Source of the DNA: Celeribacter baekdonensis
Lineage (GTDB): Bacteria; Pseudomonadota; Alphaproteobacteria; Rhodobacterales; Rhodobacteraceae
Assembly: GCF_900102315.1 (NCBI RefSeq)
Contig: NZ_FNBL01000002.1
Span: 159,194-223,193, forward strand
Reading direction: 5' to 3'
Length of the DNA stretch: 64,000 nucleotides
Below, piece by piece: positions 1-7,977 of the stretch (positions are counted from its first letter, which is position 1; the number at the start of each line of letters is the position of its first letter). A model generated the notes under the pieces. That model saw only the letters and a list, made by a program, of their open reading frames with translations. It had not been told where the DNA came from and searched no databases. The position numbers and the translations under genes were made by a program.

Positions 1-1036
1 GGTGTTCGATCCGCCGCGCTTTGGACGCGCCACCCGGCACGCGCACCGCCGCCGTGCGGTTGTCATAGCCCCAACACATCCGGGTGGGCGCGTGCGATCC
101 GGCGACAAGGCGATCAAAACTGTTGCCATGCGGCGCAAAGATCAGGGCCGAGTCCGCCATTGCATGAAGGCATCCGGCAATCGCATGACGCATCAGATCG
201 GTGCCAGCACTTGAGCCATCGTCAAACACATTTTCACCGGCCTCATTGAGCAGGGAGAAATGGGTGTGCATGCCGTTGCCGGCATAATCCTCGTAGGGTT
301 TGGCCATGAATGAGGCGGCAAAGCCATGTTTGCGCGCCAGGCCTTTGACCAAGAGTTTGAACAGCCAGGCATCATCGGCGGCTTTCAACGCGTCGGCGCT
401 ATAGACAAGGTTGATTTCAAACTGGCCCAGACCCGCCTCGGAAATCGCGGTGTCGGCCGGGATGTCCATTTCTTCGCAGGCCTCATAGAGGTCGGTGAAA
501 AACGCATCAAAGGCGTCGAGCGCGCGCAGGGCCAATGTCTCCGCGCCGGGCCGCCGTTTGCCAGAGCGGGGTGAGCGGGGCACGCGCAGTTGGCGCGAAC
601 TGTCATCGACGATGTAGAACTCCAATTCTGTGGCCACAACCGGGGTCAGCCCGCGCGCCTTGTAGCGATCGACCACACGGGCCAGGGCCTGACGCGGATC
701 GCCATCAAAGGGGCGGCCATCCTCCATAAACATCCACATCGGCAAAAGCGCGGTAGGGCCTTCCAGCCACGGCATCGGGGTAAAGCCGCGCTCAGTCGGC
801 AAAAGCACCCCGTCTTGGTCACCAGTCTCAAACACCAAAGGGCTGTCTTCGATATCCTCGCCCCAAATGTCGAGGTTCAAGACCGAAAGCGGAAACCGCG
901 TGCCTTCCTGTTCGACCTTGCCTGCAAACCGCGCCGACATGCGTTTGCCGCGGGCTTGGCCGTTGAGATCGGCGGCAGCGACGCGGATGGTTTTGACCTC
1001 TGGATGTTCGCCCAGCCAACCCGCGTTTTGGATCAT
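1..1036 (-). CDS. Glutamine synthetase-family ligase (gamma-glutamyl-amine synthetase type), C-terminus cut by window edge
   Basis: I read 345 codons without a stop before the edge. Family hallmarks are in order: a DLNGQARGKR segment at about residues 23-32, the TELEFY metal/ATP strand at 136-141, the GNGMHTH active-site segment at 253-259, and TRMCWGYDNR near 318-327. The DLNG opening is typical of the GS branch that glutamylates amines or polyamines (PuuA/GlnT-like) rather than housekeeping GlnA; that is inferred from family knowledge. The start codon overlaps the stop of the upstream permease gene (ATGA), so it is translationally coupled to the ABC transporter operon. This suggests that the imported compound is the ligase substrate. 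The missing part lies beyond position 1. Confidence 0.85.
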   Translation of the reverse strand, partial: MIQNAGWLGEHPEVKTIRVAAADLNGQARGKRMSARFAGKVEQEGTRFPLSVLNLDIWGEDIEDSPLVFETGDQDGVLLPTERGFTPMPWLEGPTALLPMWMFMEDGRPFDGDPRQALARVVDRYKARGLTPVVATELEFYIVDDSSRQLRVPRSPRSGKRRPGAETLALRALDAFDAFFTDLYEACEEMDIPADTAISEAGLGQFEINLVYSADALKAADDAWLFKLLVKGLARKHGFAASFMAKPYEDYAGNGMHTHFSLLNEAGENVFDDGSSAGTDLMRHAIAGCLHAMADSALIFAPHGNSFDRLVAGSHAPTRMCWGYDNRTAAVRVPGGASKARRIEH

Positions 1037-1839
1037 CGGATCACCTGTGGACGAAGGCGCAGACGGGGGCGTTTGGAGCTCGGCAAATGGCGGTTCAAAT
1101 AGCGATTGATCGCGCCAAACGTCAGGATGATGCAGAGCGTCACACAGACGAAATAGCCCGCCAAAATCGGATAGGGGATGAAGGGGTTGAACGTCTTGTC
1201 GGCAAAATAAGAGGCGTAATACAGCGCATCGCCCTTTTGTTGCAGCGCCGGGAAGCCGGAGAAAAACACCAGGGTGGTGGAGTGAAAGATAAAAATCGCC
1301 TCATTGGTGTAGGCAGGCCAAGCGAGGCGCAACAGCGTCGGCCAGGTGATCCGGCGAAAGCGTTTCCAGCCGGACAGGCCATAGGCATCGGCGGCCTCAA
1401 TGTCGCCTTTCGGGATGGATTGCAGCGCGCCATAGAAAATTTCGGCGGAATAGGCGGTGGTGTTGAGCCACAAGACGATGGCAGCACCAATCCATGCGCT
1501 GGTGAACGCGTCAAAGAGCGGAAAGCTCTGTTTCAAGGAAAGAAACAGGAAATAGCCAAAGAAAAATTGGATGAACAGCGGCGAGCCGCGAAACAAAAAG
1601 ATGAACCATTCTGCGGCTTTGCGCAGCGGTTTGTACCTGCTGTTTTTGGCCAAAGCCATCGCCGTGGCCGAGAAAAAGCCAAACAGGATGGCGAGAAGGC
1701 CAAAGTAGATGTTCCACAACATACCCGACCCGATCAGGGTGATCTGTTCACATAATGTGATGTCGGCACGCGGCAAAAGCCGTTCGCCAATGCCGATGGA
1801 GCGCAGACCGTAATCGGCAACCGTTTGCAGGCAACTCAT
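1033..1839 (-). CDS. Polar amino acid ABC transporter permease (HisM-like)
   Basis: 268 residues with about five hydrophobic helices. The EAA-type cytoplasmic loop reads IEAADAYGLSGWKRFRRITWP near residue 150, which docks the ATPase. The FRGSPLFIQ motif near residue 85 is characteristic of the HisMQ permease family for histidine, arginine, lysine, ornithine or octopine. The gene overlaps the preceding permease and the following ligase by four bases each, a tight operon. It should form a heterodimeric inner-membrane channel with its neighbour. The substrate cannot be told from sequence alone. Confidence 0.9.
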   Translation of the reverse strand: MSCLQTVADYGLRSIGIGERLLPRADITLCEQITLIGSGMLWNIYFGLLAILFGFFSATAMALAKNSRYKPLRKAAEWFIFLFRGSPLFIQFFFGYFLFLSLKQSFPLFDAFTSAWIGAAIVLWLNTTAYSAEIFYGALQSIPKGDIEAADAYGLSGWKRFRRITWPTLLRLAWPAYTNEAIFIFHSTTLVFFSGFPALQQKGDALYYASYFADKTFNPFIPYPILAGYFVCVTLCIILTFGAINRYLNRHLPSSKRPRLRLRPQVIR

Positions 1840-2666
1840 GGTGCAGCCCCCGCTTTGCGCAGGGCCTCGCCACCGGCTGTCGCCTGCCCTTGGCTGAGTT
1901 TGCGGGTGACGCGGGAGAGGACGATTTCAGAGACTTTGGTGAAGAGAAGGTAGAACACCAAAAGCGCCAAGAAATACCACATCCGCCAATCTCCATGGGG
2001 GTATTCAGTGAACCGTATGTTTTTGGTGCCGCCCAATTCGCGCGCCCAATAGACGACATCTTCGACCCCCAACAGAAACAACAGTGGCGTGGCTTTGATC
2101 AACACCATCCACAGGTTCGAGAGGCCGGGCAGGGCGTAAATCCACATTTGCGGCACGATGATGCGCCAAAACGCTTGGCGGTGGCTCATGCCATAGGCCT
2201 CGGCGGTTTCGATTTGCCCATGGGGGACGGTGTTCATCGCCCCGGCCAACACATTGCCGGCAAAGGCACCAAACACGATGGCAAAGGTCAACACGGCCAA
2301 TGCAAAACCGTAGATTTGGTGGACGCTTTCGGGGGCATTGTTGAGTGGCATTTTGGCCGCAGCACAGACAATGAAGTCATTGCCTTGGCGGATCGGTTCG
2401 GACCAGTCGGGGCACTTCGCCTGATGGCGCAGCCATTCGATACCCTGGTCCAATGCGATCACGAAAAACAGGAAAAAGGCGATGTCGGGGATGCCCCGAA
2501 CCAGTGCCATATAGGTCTGCGACACCCAGCGCAGCGGCGCAAATTGCGCGCGGCTGCCGGTGGCGGAGAAAAATCCGAACGCCAAGGCCAGCGGCGCGGT
2601 CACCGCCAACAGCATCAAAACCGTCCCAAAGGAGGCGTAAAAAGCGAGATGCTTTCCGGTCGTCAT
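1836..2666 (-). CDS. Polar amino acid ABC transporter permease (HisQ-like)
   Basis: 276 residues, multi-pass. It has the VRGIPDIAFFLFF motif near residue 55, which is diagnostic of the HisQ/ArtQ permease family, and the EAA loop IETAEAYGMSHRQAFWRI near residue 180. It is the probable partner of the next permease, which its stop codon overlaps (ATGA). A 146-base gap and a hairpin separate it from the binding-protein gene upstream. An insert of about 50 residues, rich in polar residues and containing Cys, lies between helices around residues 78-115; this is longer than in the compact permease and probably faces the periplasm. Confidence 0.9.
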   Translation of the reverse strand: MTTGKHLAFYASFGTVLMLLAVTAPLALAFGFFSATGSRAQFAPLRWVSQTYMALVRGIPDIAFFLFFVIALDQGIEWLRHQAKCPDWSEPIRQGNDFIVCAAAKMPLNNAPESVHQIYGFALAVLTFAIVFGAFAGNVLAGAMNTVPHGQIETAEAYGMSHRQAFWRIIVPQMWIYALPGLSNLWMVLIKATPLLFLLGVEDVVYWARELGGTKNIRFTEYPHGDWRMWYFLALLVFYLLFTKVSEIVLSRVTRKLSQGQATAGGEALRKAGAAP

Positions 2667-2770
2667 GTAACAGCTCAGCCAAGTCAGGCCTTCGAGCGTG
2701 TCAGGAGTGGCGCAATAGGAAAAGATGGATCACCTGTGGGTCAGGGAAAACGCGTTGGGCGAGAGCGGAC

Positions 2771-2803
2771 AAAAGCGGCGGGGCCACATCAGGCAGCCCC
2801 GCC
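2771..2803 (-). terminator. GC-rich hairpin after the binding-protein gene
   Basis: Perfect 8-bp arms at 2777-2784 and 2796-2803 with an 11-base loop. On the minus strand the hairpin is followed by GCTTTTGT. It sits just downstream of the binding-protein stop and before the permease genes. A partial terminator or mRNA stabiliser here would explain higher binding-protein output than permease output, a common arrangement in ABC operons. Terminator strength is inferred. Confidence 0.55.
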
Positions 2804-2812
2804 AAAACGGGC

Positions 2813-3532
2813 TTAAAAGCCTGGGCTGTCCTCGCCCAGATAGGCTTTGATCATGGTGTTGAGCGTGCCATCGGCTTTCATCGCTTCAATCCCGGCATCA
2901 AATTTTGCGCGCAAGTCCGGGTCGGATTTACGGAACGCCATGCCGATGCCGACAGAAAGCGCGATGTCTTCGCCAGCCCACACCACCGTGGGGTCTTCTT
3001 CGACGACGGGCACGAGGGTGTCCTTGTCGGCAAACACAGCGTCGGCTTCGCCGGACAACATGGCGGCCAGGGAATCCTCAAAGGAGGGGAATTCCAAAAG
3101 CGTTGCACCGGTGTCGACGACGTATTGGGACTGGATGGTGCTGGACTGTGCCGCCACGATGCCGCCGGTCAGGTCGGCATCTTCGGACATGGCCGCATAA
3201 GACGAGTAGGACGGCGGGGTGTAGTTGACGGAGAAATCGACTTTCTCGGCGCGCTCGGGCGTGATCGACATGCCCGCGATGATCGCATCATAGTTGCCGG
3301 ACAAAAGGTTCGGGATGATGCTGTCCCAATCGTTGGTGACCCATTCGCACTCAAGCTCGGCACGTTTGCACAACTCGTCGCCCAACATCCGCTCAAAGCC
3401 TGCGACTTCGCCGCTGTCGTCGATGTAGTTATACGGAGGGTAGGCGCCCTCGGTGCCCAGACGGACGGTTTCAGCAGAGGCGGCGCCGGCCATCAAGGCA
3501 CATGCGGCAGCGGTTAGGACGAGTGTTTTCAT
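2813..3532 (-). CDS. Periplasmic amino acid-binding protein of ABC transporter
   Basis: 239 residues. A clear signal peptide (MKTLVLTAAACALMAGAASA) is followed by a family-3 solute-binding fold. Signature pieces are the early GTEGAYPPYNYIDDSG ligand segment, GFERMLGDELCKRAELECEWV, and ITPERAEKVDFS near residue 95, all typical of lysine/arginine/ornithine- or histidine-binding proteins. The two nearby Cys of CKRAELEC match the disulfide of that group. A GGGAG-like ribosome site precedes the ATG. It lies 27 bases after the ATPase gene in the same operon. It captures substrate in the periplasm and delivers it to the two permeases. Confidence 0.9.
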   Translation of the reverse strand: MKTLVLTAAACALMAGAASAETVRLGTEGAYPPYNYIDDSGEVAGFERMLGDELCKRAELECEWVTNDWDSIIPNLLSGNYDAIIAGMSITPERAEKVDFSVNYTPPSYSSYAAMSEDADLTGGIVAAQSSTIQSQYVVDTGATLLEFPSFEDSLAAMLSGEADAVFADKDTLVPVVEEDPTVVWAGEDIALSVGIGMAFRKSDPDLRAKFDAGIEAMKADGTLNTMIKAYLGEDSPGF

Positions 3533-3559
3533 GAAAATTCTCCCATTGGTAGCGCTTGT

Positions 3560-4375
3560 TTAGGCCGGCACAGTCGCGCTGAGAAACTGTTGCAGGCGTT
3601 CGGATTTTGGCTGATTGAAAAGCTGGCTCGGGTGGCCCTCTTCTTCGATCAACCCTTTGTGCAAAAACACCACATGATCGGAAATATCCGCCGCCATGCG
3701 CATGTCATGGGTGACGATCATCATGGTCCGGCCTTCTTCGGCCAGTGCCCTGATCACCTTGACCACCTCTTGTTCCAGTTCGGGATCAAGGGCGGAGGTC
3801 GGCTCGTCAAACAAAAGGGCTTTCGGTTCCATGCACAAAGCGCGCGCGATTGCGGCGCGTTGTTGTTGGCCGCCGGACATTTGCGCCGGGTAGACGTCAC
3901 ATTTGTCGCCAATGCCGACCTTGTCGAGATAGGCGCGCGCGCTGGCTTCGACCTCTTTTTTGTCCCGGCCCATGACCGTGACGGGAGCCTCCATGACGTT
4001 TTCCAAAATCGTCATATGGGCCCACAGATTGAATTGTTGAAACACCATCGACAGGTTGGTGCGGATGCGCAGCACCTGTTTGCGATCCGCCGGACGCCGG
4101 TGCAGGCCTTCGCCTTTCCATGTGATCGGCTCGCCCTCAAACAGGATCTCGCCGCTTTGGCTGTCTTCCAGCAGGTTGGCACAGCGCAGTAACGTGGATT
4201 TGCCTGAGCCCGACGAGCCGATGAGCGAAAGCACATGACCGCGTGGTGCAGTCATGGAAACGCCCTTGAGAACTTCCAATTCGCCATAGGATTTGTGCAA
4301 ATCCCGGATTTCGATCACGGGAGTTGCCTCAAGAGGCGGAGCGGCAGGTGCGGTTTTTGAGTCTTTGGTCAACAT
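3560..4375 (-). CDS. Polar amino acid ABC transporter ATP-binding protein (HisP/GlnQ type)
   Basis: 271 residues from the ATG at 4375; two TTG codons lie just upstream in frame. Motifs are complete: Walker A GSSGSGKST, Q-loop VFQQFNLWAHMT, signature LSGGQ-type MSGGQQQRAAIARAL, Walker B ALLFDEPTSALD, and the switch histidine in VTHDM. The N-terminal tail of about 20 residues is Ala/Pro-rich and extra to the core. First gene of the operon ATPase - binding protein - two permeases - ligase. It is the cytoplasmic motor that energises uptake. Confidence 0.92.
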   Translation of the reverse strand: MLTKDSKTAPAAPPLEATPVIEIRDLHKSYGELEVLKGVSMTAPRGHVLSLIGSSGSGKSTLLRCANLLEDSQSGEILFEGEPITWKGEGLHRRPADRKQVLRIRTNLSMVFQQFNLWAHMTILENVMEAPVTVMGRDKKEVEASARAYLDKVGIGDKCDVYPAQMSGGQQQRAAIARALCMEPKALLFDEPTSALDPELEQEVVKVIRALAEEGRTMMIVTHDMRMAADISDHVVFLHKGLIEEEGHPSQLFNQPKSERLQQFLSATVPA

Positions 4376-4509
4376 CAACAAGAGTTAGGGCGAAATCTTA
4401 AGCATATGCAATAATGATCATCAGGGTGCCGTAGCGTTTCGCCTGTTTTTTGATCATATGTGTGGCCCACGCCTAGGGCTTGGGCTTGCTTGGGGCCTTA
4501 TTGCCGGGC

Positions 4510-4953
4510 TTAGCCCAGTCGTGCCTCGACCCTTTTGCGCGCCAAAGCGCTGTCGCGGTCGTTCACGCCCAAAAGATTCGCAACCAAACGCAAAAGCGTA
4601 TCTTCGTCGCTGTCGCGCACGCCATCGGCCAAAACCACCGACCAAAGCCCTTCGATCACGCTTTCCCGGTCCTCATAGGGCACGGCCTCTTTGATGGCGC
4701 GGGTAAAGCGCACGGTGTCGGGGGCCTCGTCTTCAAGCACCTCGGCCTCGCCGCGCAGTTTCGCCGCCTCAAAGGGCGACAGGGCATAGCGTTCGATCAG
4801 GACTTTCTCGATCCGCTGGGCCTCCTCTGGCGCATAATGCCCGTCAGCGCGGGCCACACGGACCAAGAGCGCCGCCAAAGCACGCCGCGCGTCTGTCACT
4901 TGAAGACGCGGCGGGGCGGGTTGCAGCAGAGTTTTGAGAAAATCACCAAACAT
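4510..4953 (-). CDS. TerB-like (tellurite resistance B domain) protein
   Basis: 147 residues, all-helical, with no signal or membrane segment. The pattern ALLVRVARADGHYAPEEAQRIEKVL near residues 29-53, with a second half EGLWSVVLADGVRDSDEDTLLRLVANLLGV, is the two-fold helical, acidic TerB/COG4103 pattern. The ADGxxxxEE loop probably binds a metal. The wider family includes TerB and DjlA-type domains. Nothing here points to tellurite itself, so the cellular role is open. It is alone on its strand after the PPK2 gene, from which a hairpin separates it. Confidence 0.75.
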   Translation of the reverse strand: MFGDFLKTLLQPAPPRLQVTDARRALAALLVRVARADGHYAPEEAQRIEKVLIERYALSPFEAAKLRGEAEVLEDEAPDTVRFTRAIKEAVPYEDRESVIEGLWSVVLADGVRDSDEDTLLRLVANLLGVNDRDSALARKRVEARLG

Positions 4954-4981
4954 GGGACGGATATAGGATGCCTTTTACAAA

Positions 4982-5012
4982 AGGGAAAGGCCGGACCGTC
5001 GGGTCCGGCCTT
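4982..5012 (-). terminator. Rho-independent terminator after ppk2
   Basis: Perfect 11-bp stem (arms 4987-4997 and 5002-5012) with a four-base loop. On the minus strand it is followed by a CCCTTTTG tract. It lies just after the polyphosphate kinase stop and before the TerB-like gene. Confidence 0.8.
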
Positions 5013-5052
5013 GGCTCGCGAGAACGTTAACACCGCCCCGCCTGAAGCGGCC

Positions 5053-5964
5053 TTAGTATTTGCTCGGCACGTAAAGCTCAGGCGGCAAAACCGCGCGTTC
5101 ATAGGTCTTGTTATAAACCCGCTCCGGCAAATGCACCTCTTCATGCGGCATTTCGTAATAGTCGAACTGCGACAGCAAATGGTCGATGCAATTCAACCGC
5201 GCGCGTTTTTTGTCATTGCCTTCAACAATATACCATGGCGCTTCGGGGATATTGGTGCGAGCGAATGTGTCTTCTTTCGCTTTGGTGTAATCTTCCCAAC
5301 GGATGCGCGATTGCAAATCCATCGGTGACAATTTCCACTGTTTCATCGGGTCATGGATGCGCATCAGGAATCGCATTTGCTGTTCTTCATCGGTGATCGA
5401 GAACCAATATTTGATCACCTTGATGCCAGAGCGCACCAGCATCCGTTCAAAATCGGGAACGTCCTGGAAAAATTGTTCGACCTGATCCTCGTCGGCAAAG
5501 CCCATGACCCGCTCCACACCGGAACGGTTGTACCAAGAGCGGTCAAACAACACCATTTCGCCCGCCGCCGGCAGGTGCGGCACGTAGCGTTGGAAATACC
5601 ATTGGCTTTTTTCACGGTTCGAGGGCGCGGGCAGGGCGACGACGCGCACGACGCGCGGGTTCAGCCGCTGGGTGATCCGTTTGATCACGCCGCCTTTGCC
5701 CGCCGAATCGCGGCCCTCAAACAAAACGACCACTTTTTGCCCGGTCTGCTCAACCCAATCATGCAGCTTGATCAACTCGGCCTGGAGCCGCAGCAACTCG
5801 CGGAAATAGACCGCGCGTTCGAGCATGTCAGGGTGCTCTTTTTGGTAAATCTTTTTGATTTCGCGCGACAGAATCGAATCTTCGAGCTCAATTTCCCACT
5901 CTTCGTCGAGGGTGTCGGCCAGTTCGGCCTCAAGCCAGTCTTGGGCGTCTTTGTCAAAACTCAT
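5053..5964 (-). CDS. ppk2: Polyphosphate kinase 2 (PPK2 family)
   Basis: 303 residues, close to the usual single-domain PPK2 length. It transfers phosphate between polyphosphate and nucleoside di- or monophosphates in the cytoplasm. Visible motifs are Walker A EGRDSAGKGG at residues 83-92, Walker B VLFDRSWYNRSG near 138-149 with D141, and the conserved LPAPSNREKSQWYFQRYV lid region near 111-128. The N-terminal 50 residues are strongly acidic. It is most like class I PPK2 (ADP/GDP phosphorylating), but subclass cannot be settled without alignment. The gene stands alone and has its own terminator. Confidence 0.92.
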   Translation of the reverse strand: MSFDKDAQDWLEAELADTLDEEWEIELEDSILSREIKKIYQKEHPDMLERAVYFRELLRLQAELIKLHDWVEQTGQKVVVLFEGRDSAGKGGVIKRITQRLNPRVVRVVALPAPSNREKSQWYFQRYVPHLPAAGEMVLFDRSWYNRSGVERVMGFADEDQVEQFFQDVPDFERMLVRSGIKVIKYWFSITDEEQQMRFLMRIHDPMKQWKLSPMDLQSRIRWEDYTKAKEDTFARTNIPEAPWYIVEGNDKKRARLNCIDHLLSQFDYYEMPHEEVHLPERVYNKTYERAVLPPELYVPSKY

Positions 5965-6048
5965 GATCTACTCCGTCTGTCTGTGCACTGTGTCGCGATT
6001 GGAGCCGCAATTCTGGAGTGCCTTTAACCACGCATACATGACGGTTTC

Positions 6049-6642
6049 TTAATGGAAAAGGATTGGGATCAATGAAGCGAGCAAAAGCGCGGCCATTGTC
6101 CAATTGAACGCCGTCAAACGGCGCCTGTTGGTCAAAAAGCGGCGCATTTCCTGACCGAGCCATGCCCAAAGCGTGATCGCCGGAAAGTTGACGATCAAGA
6201 AACCGAGGCCGACCATGAGGGCGGCCACCCATGTGGTGTCCTGCGCATAGTTGGTCTGTGCCCCGATCGCCATGATCCAGCCCTTGGGATTCACCCATTG
6301 AAACGCCGCCGCTTGTAAAAAGGTCAAAGGTGTCCCGTCCACTTTGCCCCCTTCGGGCGCGCTGGCATGGGCGATTTTCCACGCCAGCCAGCTCATATAG
6401 GCGATGGAGGCGACCAACATGATCTGACGCAGTGGCGGGTAGGCCTGAAACATCTGCGCCAGTCCAAGCCCGACGATGAACACCATGAAACTATGCCCGA
6501 GCGAGACCCCGAACATATGCGGCAGGGTCCGGCGCAGGCCGAAATTGGCCCCTGAGGCCAGGAGCATCAGGTTATTCGGCCCCGGCGTCACCGAGGAGAC
6601 AAAGGCAAAGGCCAGAAGGGCGATGAAAAGGGTCATATCCAT
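6049..6642 (-). CDS. LysE-family amino acid/metabolite exporter
   Basis: 197 residues with about six hydrophobic helices. The N-terminus reads MDMTLFIALLAFAFVSSVTP, and the TPGPNNLMLL motif is the hallmark of the LysE/RhtB family. FQWVNPKGWIMA near residue 120 is the second family motif. The open frame extends upstream to 6864, but that part would lie inside the divergent regulator gene, so I start at the Met just before the first helix; a second Met follows two codons later. It is divergent from an Lrp/AsnC regulator, the classic arrangement for an inducible amino-acid exporter. The exported compound is unknown. Confidence 0.88.
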   Translation of the reverse strand: MDMTLFIALLAFAFVSSVTPGPNNLMLLASGANFGLRRTLPHMFGVSLGHSFMVFIVGLGLAQMFQAYPPLRQIMLVASIAYMSWLAWKIAHASAPEGGKVDGTPLTFLQAAAFQWVNPKGWIMAIGAQTNYAQDTTWVAALMVGLGFLIVNFPAITLWAWLGQEMRRFLTNRRRLTAFNWTMAALLLASLIPILFH

Positions 6643-6674
6643 GCAGGGCAGATTAGTCTTTTTGTGGTGCAATA

Positions 6675-6715
6675 TCCGTGCAAAGATGACGTTGTTTGCG
6701 GATAATTTGCACGGA
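6675..6715. promoter_or_regulatory. Dyad in the lysE / Lrp divergent promoter, candidate operator
   Basis: A perfect 10-bp inverted repeat, TCCGTGCAAA at 6675-6684 and TTTGCACGGA at 6706-6715, centred in the 82-base gap. A further partial copy, GTGCAA, sits at 6668-6673. The arms are about 31 bases apart centre to centre, or three helical turns, which suits the multimeric Lrp regulator encoded next door. Binding is inferred. Confidence 0.65.
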
Positions 6716-6724
6716 ATCACGGGT

Positions 6725-7168
6725 ATGGATGGGATAGACGAAAACATATTGCGCGAACTTGAACGCGACGCCCGCCTCACCAACCTGCAACTCTCAGAGC
6801 GTGTTGGCCTGTCGCCCTCGGCGACATCGCGGCGGGTGAGCGCGTTGGAGCAGCGCGGCGTCATTCGTGGTTATCGTGCGATCATTGACCGCTCACAGGT
6901 CGGTCAGGGCTTCACCGCCTATATCGCGGTCGGCCTGTCGGTGCACAACAAGGCGGCGCAAAAGGGCTTTGAGGCGGCGATGCGCTACGCCCCCGAGGTC
7001 AAGGAATGTCACAACATCGCCGGGGTATTTGAATATTTGCTCCGGGTCGAAACGGCGGATTTGACCGCCTACAAACGCTTTCACACCGAAGTCTTGGGCA
7101 CCGTGCCGGAGGTGGCCTCGATCACCTCTTACATCGTGATGGAAAGCCCAAAAGATTTGCGCGGCTAA
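6725..7168 (+). CDS. Lrp/AsnC-family transcriptional regulator
   Basis: 147 residues. The N-terminal helix-turn-helix reads DENILRELERDARLTNLQLSE onward, with recognition-helix segment SPSATSRRVSALEQRGVI. The C-terminal RAM/ligand domain contains the VPEVKECHNIAGVFEYLLRVE-type strand. Length and layout are standard. I chose the ATG immediately before DGIDEN, because longer in-frame starts run into the divergent lysE gene. It probably senses an amino acid and controls the adjacent exporter through the dyad between the two genes. Confidence 0.9.
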   Translation: MDGIDENILRELERDARLTNLQLSERVGLSPSATSRRVSALEQRGVIRGYRAIIDRSQVGQGFTAYIAVGLSVHNKAAQKGFEAAMRYAPEVKECHNIAGVFEYLLRVETADLTAYKRFHTEVLGTVPEVASITSYIVMESPKDLRG

Positions 7169-7259
7169 GGCCCAATCGTCGGATTTGTGCCCATGACCCA
7201 GATTTCTGTTCCGAGCCAGGGGTGCGCATGTTAGGCGGGGGCAAAGAGGACGCAGCCGC

Positions 7260-7892
7260 ATGTACACACCGAACAATTCCGCCATCAACGACCCCGCAAC
7301 GCTGGCGCATGTGATGACCGAGATTTCCTTTGGCGCGCTGATCACGCCGACGGCAGAAGGGATCGAGATCAGCCACCTGCCGTGGATCGTGCGCGAAGAG
7401 GGCGGTCGGGTCATATTGGAAAGCCATGTGGCGCGGCCCAATCCGCATTGGAAACTGGCGGGCGCGGGTTCTGTGGTGATGTTTCAGGGACCGCAGGCCT
7501 ATGTGTCGCCCTCATTTTACCCGTCAAAACAAGTGGATGGTAAAGTTGTGCCGACCTGGGCCTATATCGTGGTCCATGCCCATGGGATGTTTGAAAGTTT
7601 CAATGGCGCGGAGGAACTTCACGCCCATCTGCGTGATTTGACCCATCGTCATGAGGCGGGACGGGCGGAGCCTTGGGCAATGTCGGACGCGCCCGTGCCT
7701 TATCTCGCGGCGCTCAAACGCGGTATCATCGGGTTGCGGTTCACGGTGGATCGGTTGGAGGGCAAATGGAAGGTCAACCAGCACAAATCGACCGCCGACC
7801 GTCAGGGCAGCTATGAGGGGCTGATGGCGTCGGGCGAACAGGGCGTGGATCTGGCGCAGGCCTTGGCCTCATTCCCCGCATCTCAAGACTAA
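7260..7892 (+). CDS. PaiB-like FMN-binding negative transcriptional regulator
   Basis: 210 residues, matching the PaiB family length. Typical segments are MYTPNNSAINDPATLAHVM at the start, ISHLPWIV, GRVILESHVARPNPHWKL, YVSPSFYP, and VPTWAYIVVHAHG, all features of the split-barrel flavin-binding fold. An AGAGGA ribosome site precedes the ATG. Family members were described as regulators of sporulation and protease genes in Bacillus, but here a simple flavin-binding or redox role is equally possible. It has no recognisable DNA-binding motif. Confidence 0.85.
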   Translation: MYTPNNSAINDPATLAHVMTEISFGALITPTAEGIEISHLPWIVREEGGRVILESHVARPNPHWKLAGAGSVVMFQGPQAYVSPSFYPSKQVDGKVVPTWAYIVVHAHGMFESFNGAEELHAHLRDLTHRHEAGRAEPWAMSDAPVPYLAALKRGIIGLRFTVDRLEGKWKVNQHKSTADRQGSYEGLMASGEQGVDLAQALASFPASQD

Positions 7893-7903
7893 GGTAAAGA
7901 CGA

Positions 7904-7930
7904 AAAAGGCGCCCTAAAGAGCGCCTTTTG
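7904..7930. terminator. Bidirectional terminator between paiB-like gene and pyrG
   Basis: Nine-base perfect arms (7904-7912 and 7921-7929), with A-run and T-run on the two sides. It lies between convergent genes and can serve both. Confidence 0.85.
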
Positions 7931-7946
7931 TTAATCTTTCGAGGTC

Positions 7947-7977
7947 TTACACCGGCTCTTACACCGGCTCTTACACC
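7947..7977. repeat. 12-bp tandem repeat carrying the pyrG stop codon
   Basis: Two exact copies of TTACACCGGCTC (7947-7958 and 7959-7970) abut a third, partial copy (7971-7977) that is the end of pyrG. On the minus strand this gives GTG-TAA three times in the same frame, so three tandem stop codons. Confidence 0.9.
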
